A stretch of DNA of 64,000 nucleotides from Prevotella sp. S7-1-8 (GTDB taxonomy: Bacteria > Bacteroidota > Bacteroidia > Bacteroidales > Bacteroidaceae), in NCBI RefSeq assembly GCF_000758925.1, contig NZ_JRNC01000002.1:1-64000 (forward strand). The letters run 5' to 3'. The translations under genes were made by a program, and so were the position numbers. This document shows positions 1-8,641 of the stretch, one piece after another. The number at the start of each line of letters is the position of its first letter. Position 1 is the stretch's first letter. The notes below the pieces were generated by a model. The model was not told where the DNA came from, made no database searches, and was given only the letters and a program-made list of their open reading frames with translations.

Positions 1-10
1 GCTTTCATTA

Positions 11-21
11 GGGGGGGGGGG
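11..21. repeat. Homopolymeric tract of 11 G immediately upstream of rpoD
   Basis: Eleven consecutive G residues end 11 nt before the rpoD ATG, followed directly by TATAATAG. The tract lies where a ribosome binding site or promoter spacer would be. Long G runs of this kind are prone to slippage, and in other bacteria they drive phase variation; they are also a common place for base-calling errors. Confidence 0.9.
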
Positions 22-32
22 TATAATAGAAC

Positions 33-905
33 ATGAGACAATTAAAAATACAGAAAAGTATCACCAATCGCGCTAGTGAGGCATTGGATAAATACTTGGT
101 GGAAATTGGGCGCGCTCCACTTATCTCTATTGACGAAGAAATTGAACTTTCACAAAAAATCAAAAAAGGCGGAAAGGAGGGAGAACGCGCCAAGGAGAAA
201 CTCATCACCTCTAATCTGCGCTTCGTGGTGTCAGTAGCCAAGCAATACCAACACCAAGGGCTGTCACTGACCGACCTGATCAACGAGGGCAATATCGGGT
301 TGATCAAGGCATCGGAGAAATTTGATGAGACGCGAGGTTTCAAATTCATATCCTATGCGGTGTGGTGGATACGCCAAAGTATCTTGCAAGCCATCGCCGA
401 GCAGAGCCGTATCGTTAGGTTGCCGCTCAATCAGGTGGGCACACTGAGCAAGATTAATCAAGAAATAAACAAGTTTGAGCAGAAGCACGAGCGCCGGCCA
501 AGCACGCAAGAGATAGCCGACGCGGTGGACGTGGAAGTGAACAAGGTGCAGCAAAGCATGATGGCAGATGGCCACCACGTGAGCATAGACGCGCCATTCC
601 AAGAAGACGAGACCAACTCGATGGCCGACATTATGGCCAGCGGCGATGAAAGTCGCACCGACAGGAGCGTGGACCACGAGAGTATGGCGCAAGAACTGAA
701 CACGGTGCTTGAGAGCGTGCTCAAAGAAAGGGAGATAACCATCATCCGCGAATGTTTCGGAATAGGTTGCCACGAGCTCGGCTTGGAGGAGATTGGAGAC
801 CAACTGGGACTGACACGAGAGCGCGTGAGGCAGATCAGGGAGAAGAGCATCACCAAATTGCGCGCAAGTGGCAACATCAAAATATTGATGAAATATTTAG
901 GATAA
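33..905 (+). CDS. rpoD: RNA polymerase primary sigma factor RpoD
   Basis: This is the housekeeping sigma factor that recruits core RNA polymerase to the TAnnTTTG-type promoters of Bacteroidota. The 290-residue protein begins directly with region 1.2 (EALDKYLVEIGRAPLIS) and lacks the acidic region 1.1 of proteobacterial sigma-70, as usual in this phylum. Region 2 is seen around residues 55-125 (NLRFVVSVAKQYQ, LINEGNIGLIKASEKFD, YAVWWIRQSI), region 3 at about 130-205, and the region 4 helix-turn-helix at the C-terminus (LTRERVRQIREKSITKLR). Length matches the usual 286-290 residues. The ATG at 33 is the only sensible start because the conserved N-terminus follows it. The upstream sequence is cut by the window edge and holds an unusual G tract. 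Confidence 0.97.
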   Translation: MRQLKIQKSITNRASEALDKYLVEIGRAPLISIDEEIELSQKIKKGGKEGERAKEKLITSNLRFVVSVAKQYQHQGLSLTDLINEGNIGLIKASEKFDETRGFKFISYAVWWIRQSILQAIAEQSRIVRLPLNQVGTLSKINQEINKFEQKHERRPSTQEIADAVDVEVNKVQQSMMADGHHVSIDAPFQEDETNSMADIMASGDESRTDRSVDHESMAQELNTVLESVLKEREITIIRECFGIGCHELGLEEIGDQLGLTRERVRQIREKSITKLRASGNIKILMKYLG

Positions 906-943
906 ACAGCAAATACAGTCCAAGGGCCATCCTGCCAACCGTT

Positions 944-967
944 GCCTCTCGCATCGTGACGAGAGGC
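944..967 (+). terminator. Possible rpoD terminator hairpin
   Basis: An exact 8-bp inverted repeat (GCCTCTCG / CGAGAGGC) with an 8-nt loop lies 39 nt after the rpoD stop and is followed by a weak T-rich stretch (TCAATTGTTTTG). It is plausible as a terminator, but the T tract is poor. Confidence 0.4.
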
Positions 968-1099
968 GTCAATTGTTTTGTACGCCCATGGCACGCGTTT
1001 GGCCATCCACCGCCGCGCGCCGCTCCCAAGCCACAGGGCGACCCGACCCCTTAAGCAAAACACGCCTATAAAAAAGTGGGCGCGCGTCATTATTATTAT

Positions 1100-1107
1100 T
1101 AACTTTG
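1100..1107 (+). promoter_or_regulatory. Bacteroidota -7 promoter element for the ABC ATPase
   Basis: TAACTTTG matches the TAnnTTTG consensus. Transcription should start about 7 nt later, downstream of the in-frame codon at 1105, which therefore cannot be the start of the gene. Confidence 0.65.
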
Positions 1108-1149
1108 CATACGAGAAGACCGCACACTAACAAACAACGACGCTATCAT

Positions 1150-1896
1150 ATGCAAATAGACATTCATCAATTAGTCAAAACCTTTGGGGAGAAAACAGCC
1201 GTAAATATAGACCACTTCACCATTAACAACGGAGACATTCTCGGATTGGTAGGCAATAACGGAGCGGGCAAGACCACTCTGTTCAGGCTGATGCTCGACT
1301 TGCTGCTCGCCGACCAAGGCGAGGTGCTGCTAACGCCCCGACCCACGGACAGCGAGGGCGCACCCACGCCCATCAACCCAGCCCACTCTGAAGATTGGAA
1401 AAATATAACAGGGGCATATATAGACGAAGGATTTCTCATCGATTTTCTCACGCCCGAGGAATATGTCGACTTTATAGCCAAAGCCAACGGCGCGCCACCC
1501 ATCGACTGGGCGAACATCGAGAGCAGTGCCATTGGACGCTTCTTGCCTTTTACAAACGGTGAGATTTTCGGTCAAAAAAAATACATTCGCAATCTCAGCG
1601 CGGGCAACAAACAGAAAGTTGGCATCATCTCCATACTGTTCACAAGACCAGAATTGGTGGTACTCGACGAACCGTTTAACTATCTCGATCCATCGGGCCA
1701 GAACATCTTGAAAAACCTCCTGACCGAATATCATGCCGAGACTGGCGCCACCATCCTCGTTAGCAGCCACAATTTGCAGCACACAGTGGACATAAGCACT
1801 CGCATAGCGCTACTTGAGCGAGGGCGCGTCATCGAGGACTTGCCAAACGACAACGGCAGCGCGCGGAAAGCATTGGAAGATTATTTCAAAGTGTAA
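1150..1896 (+). CDS. ABC transporter ATP-binding protein (orphan)
   Basis: This is a cytoplasmic ATPase subunit of an ABC transporter. In the 248-residue protein the Walker A motif (GNNGAGKT) is at residues 35-42; the signature-like LSAGNKQK and the Walker B LVVLDEP follow in the second half, with an H-loop in SSHNLQH. The organisation resembles ATPases of ABC-2 exporters. No permease gene adjoins it: rpoD precedes and a convergent protease gene follows, so the partner must be encoded elsewhere or is lost. I chose the ATG at 1150 because the -7 box at 1100-1107 overlaps the earlier in-frame codon and homologous sequence begins at MQIDIHQLVK. The substrate is unknown. Confidence 0.9.
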   Translation: MQIDIHQLVKTFGEKTAVNIDHFTINNGDILGLVGNNGAGKTTLFRLMLDLLLADQGEVLLTPRPTDSEGAPTPINPAHSEDWKNITGAYIDEGFLIDFLTPEEYVDFIAKANGAPPIDWANIESSAIGRFLPFTNGEIFGQKKYIRNLSAGNKQKVGIISILFTRPELVVLDEPFNYLDPSGQNILKNLLTEYHAETGATILVSSHNLQHTVDISTRIALLERGRVIEDLPNDNGSARKALEDYFKV

Positions 1897-1993
1897 AAAA
1901 CATTGTGTCACGGCGCGAAGAATATCATGCCTAAGCGTAAAAGACACCATGCTGAAGCATAAAAGAAGCACTCATGACGTGTAGGGGCATTAT

Positions 1994-2032
1994 AAAATCT
2001 CCCGTCAGCCTATTTGGCTGACGGGAGATTTT
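1994..2032. terminator. Bidirectional intrinsic terminator, 17-bp perfect stem
   Basis: The arms AAAATCTCCCGTCAGCC and GGCTGACGGGAGATTTT pair perfectly over 17 bp around a 5-nt loop (TATTT). A/T runs on both sides let it work in both directions, between the convergent ABC ATPase and M16 protease genes. Confidence 0.85.
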
Positions 2033-2058
2033 GTTAATGGCAACGTCAAGGGCCGTTG

Positions 2059-4878
2059 TCATTCTTGCGGCAACATCACCACGGTGACACGATTGTCGGC
2101 CTGCAAGAATTTTTTCATAAAATCACACAGTCCCCGCGCGGTTTGCTCCTTGATGACCTCTTTGTATCGAGTGTGCGTGTCTATGCCATAACGGCGGTAC
2201 ATACCGATGACGTTTCGCCAGTAGGTGTTTGTTTTTACAGCCAAATCGACGTTTTTGAGCATATAGGCTTTCACTTTGTCCAACATGGCCTCGTCGCAAT
2301 GTGTGGCCATGCGCTCGGCCTCATCGCGCATTATTTTAAGCGCTATGTCGCTTTTCTCCGGTTTCACGGGGCACGTCACCACGAGTGAGTAAGCGTGGAA
2401 GTCGCCCTCTATCTCAGCCGAACCGTCAGCTCCGCACGAATAGGCAGCGCCCGCATCCTCGCGTATCTTCTTGAGATACACCATGCTAAGTATTTGCCCT
2501 ATCATATTCATCTTCATGGCGCCATCCATAGTATAGGGCATGTCGGTGTTGTGCCACACCATGCAAGCCATAGCCTTGGGAGTCTGCATCTTACGGTGGA
2601 ACACGTTTTCAACCACACCCTTTTGATAAGATGTGAGCAGATGGCCGTGTCTCACCTTGCCCTTGGTGGGCAGCGAGCCAAGGTAACGGCATACGAGCGG
2701 ACGAATGGTGGACTCGTCATAATCGCCCACAAAGGTGAACGTCCATGCCGACGCGTTGGCCGTGCGCTCGCGCGCTATCTGTAGCACGCGGTCATAATTT
2801 ATATCCTTGAGGTGTTCCTCAAGAAAAGGTCTGAGTCTTGGATTATGCCCATAGAGCGTGGCCGTGAGCGAATCTGAGTAGATTGTCTCATGCGACAAAT
2901 TCCTATTTTTGAGCGATGTGCGCCATCCATCCACGAGGTTGGCCACAGCTTTCTCATCCTTGCCAATATCAGTAAAATACAAATAGACAAGTTGCAGCAT
3001 GGTCTCCACGTCTTGCTTGGTGGCCGATCCGCCCACACCCATATACTTGTCACCGATGGAAAGATGGGCGTTGACGGTCTTGCCGGCAAGAATTTTAGGC
3101 AGTTGCATACCCGTGAATCCACCTAACGCGCTGTTGCCCACGATATCATCAAAAGCAGCCAAGTTAGCAAAGTCTTTCTCTCCGTAGAGCGACTTTCCAC
3201 CGGGGCCCATCGCCGACAGACCCACTTGCCCTTTCTTGAAGTCGGTTTTCTTAAGCACCACGGTCACGCCATTGGACAGTTTCAGCTCGGTGAAACCAAA
3301 CTTGGCGTTCTTTTTTTCTTTCACAATTTTGCCGGGTCGTGGTATTTTTTTCATCAACGGCTGTTGTTGCAAGGTGTCCACGTAGGCCTCAAGATTGGCT
3401 TGACGAGCCTCTCTCACAGCCTCAAGCAATTCCTCTCGCTTGGGATAGACATTTCCCTCCTTCTCATTGTTAAAGTTGATAATCACCAAGTTATGGTCAG
3501 ACTTGGGCAAAAGGCTTGGCAACACCCTGTTAATCTCCTCCAAAGATATTTGCGGAATGGCCTGTCGCATCATATAATAATACTCCTCAAAAGACGGAAT
3601 TGGCTCGTTGGAGAGATAGTTACCCTTGTAGTCGTCTGCGAACGAGGCGTTACCGCGCTTGTCCTTGTTGTTGTACGCGCGTTCCAAACCGTTGAGAAGG
3701 TTTTTCTTGGCCCTGTCATATTCCACCTGCGTAAATCCATGGTCGGCCGCGCGATGAGCCTCGGCAAGAGCTGTTTTCAAGGCTTTGGCCGTTAGTTCGA
3801 TGCTCCTTGGCGCCGTCGACACCCTGAAGGCGTTTTTTGTTTTGGCAAAAATGAACGTTCCATCAGCCGCCTCTGCGCCAAAGTATGGGCATCCACTCTT
3901 TTGCGCCGCCTCGGCATACCGGTCATTGAGCATGCCTATGGCCACATTTCTGACATAGTTGGCCATGACGTAGTCCATGGAGTTTTTGAGCGAGTCGGGC
4001 CACGGGTCATGCTTGAAGATTGCCTCCACGGCGGTGTTGGATTGTTCCTTGTCCTTGTCTATCACGACAATGGGGGTATCGTTGTCGGGCACTTGCTCGG
4101 CGACGATGGGAGCGATGTCGGCCGGATTGGTCACAGGCCCGAATATCTGCCGTATCATGCGCTCGGTGTGATCCACATCAATATCTCCCACGACGATGAT
4201 ACACTGGTTGGATGGGTGGTACCATTTCTCATAGTAGGCACGCAGCTCCGCTGGTTTGAAATTGTCCACGACACTCATCAGCCCGATGGGAAAGCGCGAG
4301 CCATACTTAGATCCAGAGTAGAGTGTAGGCAAGTTACGCTCCAACATGCGCGAGTTGGCACTGGTGCGCTCTCTCCACTCTTCGTGTATCACGCCTCGTT
4401 CTTTGTCTATCTCTTGAGGGTCCAATGTCAGGCCGCCGGCCCAGTCGCGCAGGATGAGCAGGCACGAGTCGAGCGCGCTCTGTCGCTTGGTGGGCACGTT
4501 GGAGATGTTGTAAACCGTCTGGTCTATGGACGTGTATGCGTTGAGGTCGCCACCAAACTTCACGCCCAAAGACTCGCAATATCTGATGACATTGTTTCCG
4601 GGGAAGTTTTTGGTGCCATTGAAGCACATGTGCTCGAGGAAGTGCGCCAAACCGCGTTGGTTCTCTTCCTCCTGTATGGAGCCAACGCGCTGTACAATAT
4701 AGAAGTTGGCACGTTTCTCGGGCCAGTTGTTATGGCGGATGTAATACTTAAGGCCATTGTCCAAAGTGCCTATTCTTACAGCCGTGTCTATGGGTAACGC
4801 CTGCGGCAAATCGACCGCTTGTGTCATGGCGGGCAGCATGGCGAGGCCGAGCAATGCCCTCCTGAGAAAATGTTTCAT
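2059..4878 (-). CDS. M16 family zinc protease, periplasmic (pitrilysin/PqqL type)
   Basis: This is a metalloprotease that degrades peptides inside a closed chamber formed by two homologous halves. The 939-residue protein has a signal peptide (residues 1 to about 21, ending TQA), so it acts in the periplasm or envelope. The inverted zinc motif HxxEH is visible as HFLEH at residues 79-83, and the third ligand is Glu160 in DKERGV, 77 residues later as in pitrilysin. The C-terminal half is the inactive M16 repeat. Length matches E. coli PqqL and Pectobacterium FusC (about 930). It is the last gene of the SusC/SusD locus, after a 72-nt gap. By analogy with FusC, which cuts a protein imported through a TonB-dependent receptor, it may process peptides brought in by this SusCD pair. 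The function is certain at family level; the substrate is inferred. Confidence 0.93.
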   Translation of the reverse strand: MKHFLRRALLGLAMLPAMTQAVDLPQALPIDTAVRIGTLDNGLKYYIRHNNWPEKRANFYIVQRVGSIQEEENQRGLAHFLEHMCFNGTKNFPGNNVIRYCESLGVKFGGDLNAYTSIDQTVYNISNVPTKRQSALDSCLLILRDWAGGLTLDPQEIDKERGVIHEEWRERTSANSRMLERNLPTLYSGSKYGSRFPIGLMSVVDNFKPAELRAYYEKWYHPSNQCIIVVGDIDVDHTERMIRQIFGPVTNPADIAPIVAEQVPDNDTPIVVIDKDKEQSNTAVEAIFKHDPWPDSLKNSMDYVMANYVRNVAIGMLNDRYAEAAQKSGCPYFGAEAADGTFIFAKTKNAFRVSTAPRSIELTAKALKTALAEAHRAADHGFTQVEYDRAKKNLLNGLERAYNNKDKRGNASFADDYKGNYLSNEPIPSFEEYYYMMRQAIPQISLEEINRVLPSLLPKSDHNLVIINFNNEKEGNVYPKREELLEAVREARQANLEAYVDTLQQQPLMKKIPRPGKIVKEKKNAKFGFTELKLSNGVTVVLKKTDFKKGQVGLSAMGPGGKSLYGEKDFANLAAFDDIVGNSALGGFTGMQLPKILAGKTVNAHLSIGDKYMGVGGSATKQDVETMLQLVYLYFTDIGKDEKAVANLVDGWRTSLKNRNLSHETIYSDSLTATLYGHNPRLRPFLEEHLKDINYDRVLQIARERTANASAWTFTFVGDYDESTIRPLVCRYLGSLPTKGKVRHGHLLTSYQKGVVENVFHRKMQTPKAMACMVWHNTDMPYTMDGAMKMNMIGQILSMVYLKKIREDAGAAYSCGADGSAEIEGDFHAYSLVVTCPVKPEKSDIALKIMRDEAERMATHCDEAMLDKVKAYMLKNVDLAVKTNTYWRNVIGMYRRYGIDTHTRYKEVIKEQTARGLCDFMKKFLQADNRVTVVMLPQE

Positions 4879-4950
4879 AGTTGTGATAGTGTTAGCCGCG
4901 CGGCTCCCCGACCGAGGCGCCGCGCGTGTGTGACTTACGCAATATGGTTA

Positions 4951-6051
4951 CTATTTGGCTGGCGTGGTAAATTTCTTGGTGTGCAACTTGCCCCACTCGC
5001 CCTTGACGTTACGTGCCATGGAGCACGCCACGTACGCGGTGGCAGGTTGCGCGTTCCATTTGGCGCGATCCACGCGATACTGGTTCCAATAGGGATCTTG
5101 CGGAATTTCCTTTTGCAGCATGTCGATAACGCCGCGCTCGCCCATGTCTTTGGCGTTGAAAGCCTCCTCGGTGATGATGATATCTCGGTGTACGGCCGCT
5201 TGGTCGTTGGGCGTATAGACTATTTCTTGGAAATAGCCCGTGTCGTCGCTACCGCCAAATTGCCCTATCTCGATGCTCACGGCAGCCACACCCTCGCCAC
5301 CCAACAAGGCGGTTTTGACGGGCGTGGTGACAATGTCGAGGTACACGCCGTCCTTGTCCCAAGGCAACGCGCATATCTCATAGTCATAGTTGGGTATCAT
5401 ATCGTCCCACGTGTGGCTCATCTCCTTGGTGTAAGCCGACTGCCCACTGAACCGTCTAATCATGTCGGAAGAATTTGAGAAGCCCATCATCGGACCGTGA
5501 CGCGAAACGAGACTATCTATGCTTCCAGCCTCGAATTGGCAAATAGCGTAACCTGCCACGTCAGCGTTGGGACTGAACTTCACCGTAACGCTGTCGGGGC
5601 CAAGGGCCGTCACAGTGCACGTGAGCCGCGGATTGCCAGCTGGCTTGTGCTTGGGCGTGGTGAAAGAGGTGCGCGTGACGCTACCTGCCGCGCCATCCTT
5701 GTCGTAGGCGAGGGTGAGCAATGTGTATTCCTTCTCGGGCAAGACACAAAACCCCATGTCCATAAATTTCGCGTTTTTGAGGTTGGGCGTGCGCTTTTCT
5801 ATTTTCTGGTTACTGAAATAATTGGCCAACACGGCGTCACCGATGCGCGTGGCTATGTCAGACGTGAAAAGCTGCATGCTGTACGAGGCACACGTGGCAC
5901 CTTTCGAGACCGATAGCGTTATCGGGCCATTGGTGTCGCAATTTACGGTTACATCGGCAGTCGCCTTCGTATCGTTTTGGGCTGCCACCTGCGTCGCCAC
6001 TGTAATGGCGAGAAGGCAGAGCAATGTTTTGAATGTTTTTCTATTGTTCAT
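4951..6051 (-). CDS. Secreted protein of unknown function in the SusCD locus
   Basis: The protein has 366 residues with a clear signal peptide (residues 1 to about 24, ending VAAQ) and no lipobox, so it is probably periplasmic or secreted. The middle contains a stretch (LTCTVTALGPDSVTVKFSPN) that reads like the beta-strands of a fibronectin type III or similar beta-sandwich, and the strand pattern recurs around residues 35-135. I do not recognise a named family. It lies between the PKD-like lipoprotein gene (115-nt gap) and the M16 protease gene (72-nt gap) on the same strand, so it is probably cotranscribed. A role as an accessory substrate-binding protein is inference from context only. Confidence 0.8.
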   Translation of the reverse strand: MNNRKTFKTLLCLLAITVATQVAAQNDTKATADVTVNCDTNGPITLSVSKGATCASYSMQLFTSDIATRIGDAVLANYFSNQKIEKRTPNLKNAKFMDMGFCVLPEKEYTLLTLAYDKDGAAGSVTRTSFTTPKHKPAGNPRLTCTVTALGPDSVTVKFSPNADVAGYAICQFEAGSIDSLVSRHGPMMGFSNSSDMIRRFSGQSAYTKEMSHTWDDMIPNYDYEICALPWDKDGVYLDIVTTPVKTALLGGEGVAAVSIEIGQFGGSDDTGYFQEIVYTPNDQAAVHRDIIITEEAFNAKDMGERGVIDMLQKEIPQDPYWNQYRVDRAKWNAQPATAYVACSMARNVKGEWGKLHTKKFTTPAK

Positions 6052-6166
6052 TTATAGTTGTTTTTGATTGTTCATGCGCGAGGAATTGTAAAGAAATCCA
6101 GGCGCCGACCATGCGACGCCCGGCTCTCTTCACGATAAAAGAATTATGATTGTTAGCTTATTTTTA

Positions 6167-7837
6167 TCAATACATGTCAAGCGTGGTGCGCTCCGCGCGC
6201 AGCTGTTTGATGGCGGCCACCCGCCCGCCAGCGTTGTATTTGCCCACAAGGACAGGCGCCGGCAGGTTTGTCACCTCATAGATTAAGACATCGCCGTTCT
6301 CGCATCCCACGAGCAAGTGCTTGTAATCACGCCCCTGCGTGTACTGGTCGTTGCGGTCATAGGTCATGGCCGTAACTTTGGAGGTGATGCCCTTGAGCGG
6401 CAGTTGGCCTATCTGGTCTATGGATGTGGAACCCCATGTGCCACTCCTGACGACCACAAACACTTTGTTGCCCTCTGAAAAAAGGTCGCAACGGCTCTTC
6501 AAATTGCTCAAACGGGTTGTGGCCGCGGTAAGGAACACGGTCTCTTTGTTGAGTTGGTGACCTGTCACCTCATATGGGAAGTAATAGGTGTTGGCCATCG
6601 GCACGTTGAGCCTGCGCGTCCGATTGTCCACGGCAAAGGTTCCAACCATGGATTTTCCGCCCGTGTTGTACCATATTTGATACCAACTGTTGTTTCGGTC
6701 CCAATACATCTGGCCATTGATGGCGGTCAGATAGAGCACCTCCGCGTCCGCTGGCATTTTCATGATGGGGGCTCCTGCCCATCCCGGCATTGACAAATCT
6801 GTCATAAAGACACGGTAACTGTGATAGTTTCCCTCCAACGATGTCGCGATGAGCACGCGCCTGTTTTTCTCGTCGTAGCATGGGATGTTGGTGTGTCCCC
6901 ACAGCGTATGTCCAAAATTGGTCACCTTGTAACCTTTTTTGTCGAGATAATACGGCTCGGTAAGAAACTTTCCGCCGAGGTAGTGCTTGCCCGTCTGGCG
7001 CGTGAAAATGCGACCGTCTTGGGTGGCCACCCACGTGAACGCAGGGTTGTCCGCGTCTATTTCTTGGTCTCTGCGAGCGCTAACCTTGAAGTTGGCAGGC
7101 GTTCCGTCGGCAAACCGCGAACCAAGTTCCCAGGCCTTTTTGAGCGTAGAGGCGTTGAGAACCACCGCGTCTCCCTCCTGCGTGATGGCCGTCACCGACC
7201 CCGTCGGACTGACATTGAGCGACAGCGAGACATCCATGCGTTTGGGCGTTCCCGGTATATCGTCTGACAAGTGCTTCTTGAAGATAAACTTTGGCACGCT
7301 GAAAGTGCCGTTGGCGGCGCGCCCGTATTTGAGGCTCAACGCCGACATGGAACCTGTATGCGGATCGCCGTTGCTCTTGGCAGAGTAGACGATGAAGTCG
7401 CACTCCGCGATGGGAGGCTCGATGGTGATATAGGTTCGTGCCTTGAAAGAAATGCCCGTGGCTTTCTCTATGATGGCAAAGTCACCGTCAAAGCTCCCAG
7501 TGGGATAGTCGGTCAGCCCCAAACGTTTCATGAACTCATCGGTGGGGATGGTCTCTTTCAGCTCGGTAGAAAACACCTTGCCATTAAGGCGCCACTCATA
7601 GCGCACCTCCTTGCTTCTCTCAAGCGAGTCGAGTTTTCCCCAATTGAAGTATCTCGACGCGTCGATATATGTTTTCTCGCCACCCCGTCCATACACGTAT
7701 ATAGGGTCGTTGTTTACGTTGATGAGCCACGTTGGCGGCTTAAGCGATTCGTAAGTGTAATTTCCCTCGTCGCTAAAACACGCACTCAGCGTGGTGCATA
7801 CAAGTGCGCACGCGATGGCGTTTCTCATTGTTTTCAT
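6167..7837 (-). CDS. PKD-like family surface lipoprotein (SusCD accessory)
   Basis: The 556-residue lipoprotein has a type II signal with lipobox LSAC (Cys19), followed by acidic residues (SDEG) resembling the export signal that places Bacteroidota lipoproteins on the cell surface. The N-terminal part (residues about 25-130) has PKD-like beta-sandwich character (YEWRLNGKVF), as in the PKD-like family found beside SusC/SusD pairs. The remaining 400 residues are beta-rich, with repeated segments suggesting a propeller-like fold (VATQDGRIFT, CENGDVLIYEV). It lies 27 nt after the DUF4843 gene in the same operon. The likely role is substrate binding or presentation to the SusCD complex, as for SusE/SusF-type proteins. 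Family assignment is fairly sure; the substrate is not known. Confidence 0.85.
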   Translation of the reverse strand: MKTMRNAIACALVCTTLSACFSDEGNYTYESLKPPTWLINVNNDPIYVYGRGGEKTYIDASRYFNWGKLDSLERSKEVRYEWRLNGKVFSTELKETIPTDEFMKRLGLTDYPTGSFDGDFAIIEKATGISFKARTYITIEPPIAECDFIVYSAKSNGDPHTGSMSALSLKYGRAANGTFSVPKFIFKKHLSDDIPGTPKRMDVSLSLNVSPTGSVTAITQEGDAVVLNASTLKKAWELGSRFADGTPANFKVSARRDQEIDADNPAFTWVATQDGRIFTRQTGKHYLGGKFLTEPYYLDKKGYKVTNFGHTLWGHTNIPCYDEKNRRVLIATSLEGNYHSYRVFMTDLSMPGWAGAPIMKMPADAEVLYLTAINGQMYWDRNNSWYQIWYNTGGKSMVGTFAVDNRTRRLNVPMANTYYFPYEVTGHQLNKETVFLTAATTRLSNLKSRCDLFSEGNKVFVVVRSGTWGSTSIDQIGQLPLKGITSKVTAMTYDRNDQYTQGRDYKHLLVGCENGDVLIYEVTNLPAPVLVGKYNAGGRVAAIKQLRAERTTLDMY

Positions 7838-7864
7838 AATGCGTTCCTTTCGTTGTTAGCATGG

Positions 7865-8629
7865 TTAAACATTGACGGTCATCGCACTTCCGTCTTCTTC
7901 CTTGGCTTGTTCCGGATGCTCCACGAGCCATTGCTTGAACTGCCTGACAAGTTTGATGGCCTTGTATGGCGCCTTGCGCAACATATCCTCGTTGAGCGTG
8001 GCTTGCTTGTCGATGTTGAGCAAGAATAGTTTGTACTTACGACTGGAGTATTCGCCGAAGAGATTGTTGGTCACGTCGGTGTCCCACCACTCGGGTTTAA
8101 CAGCATCGCGCGTGAGCACTATGACGGCCCGCGTGCGCTCGGTCTGCCCCAACTGTATCTCACCCATGGGAATCAGTTCTACCGTGAGCTTCACGCCGTG
8201 CGGCATGCTTTTGAGCCTGGACGACCTAAACATCCTGATGGCGATGGTGTCGCTTTGATTTTTGGCTCCTTCTGGTACATTGTGCGCCCTGAACGTGTAA
8301 GCGTCTTGCAGTTTGTACTCGTCGGGCAGGGCCGTTGTCATGTCTGGCACAACCTTGAGTTTGAACGTGGCGTCTTGCTCAAGCAGCCGGCCAGTCATGT
8401 TAACCACAACCTTGGCGTCTATCTCTGACACGTCGTCGTTCTCAAAGAAGAAAGACGCTATGGTCGAGTCGGCCTTTTCCTTGCCCGGCGCCGCGGCATC
8501 CTTGTAGAACTTCTCAAAATATATATGGTGCTCCTGCCCGAAGGTCATCAGTCCTTCTTCCTGACAAGAGACACAGGCTATCAACGCCGCGAGTGGCAGT
8601 GTATAGATGTATTTTTTCATGCGTTTCAT
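7865..8629 (-). CDS. DUF4843 domain lipoprotein (SusCD accessory)
   Basis: This 254-residue lipoprotein has a basic N-terminus, a hydrophobic segment and a lipobox-like cysteine region (ALIACVSCQEEG), followed by the pattern typical of DUF4843: an early YFEK segment, a beta-sandwich rich in V/K/L (KVVVNMTGRLLEQDATFKLKVV) and a C-terminal helical part (KAIKLVRQFKQWLVEHPE). DUF4843 proteins nearly always sit directly after SusD and before a PKD-like lipoprotein, exactly as here (12-nt gap to susD, 27-nt gap to the PKD-like gene). They are thought to be surface binding proteins of the SusCD complex; no reaction is known. MKRMKK and an internal MKK are alternative starts. Confidence 0.85.
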   Translation of the reverse strand: MKRMKKYIYTLPLAALIACVSCQEEGLMTFGQEHHIYFEKFYKDAAAPGKEKADSTIASFFFENDDVSEIDAKVVVNMTGRLLEQDATFKLKVVPDMTTALPDEYKLQDAYTFRAHNVPEGAKNQSDTIAIRMFRSSRLKSMPHGVKLTVELIPMGEIQLGQTERTRAVIVLTRDAVKPEWWDTDVTNNLFGEYSSRKYKLFLLNIDKQATLNEDMLRKAPYKAIKLVRQFKQWLVEHPEQAKEEDGSAMTVNV

Positions 8630-8641
8630 CTTTTTACAGTT

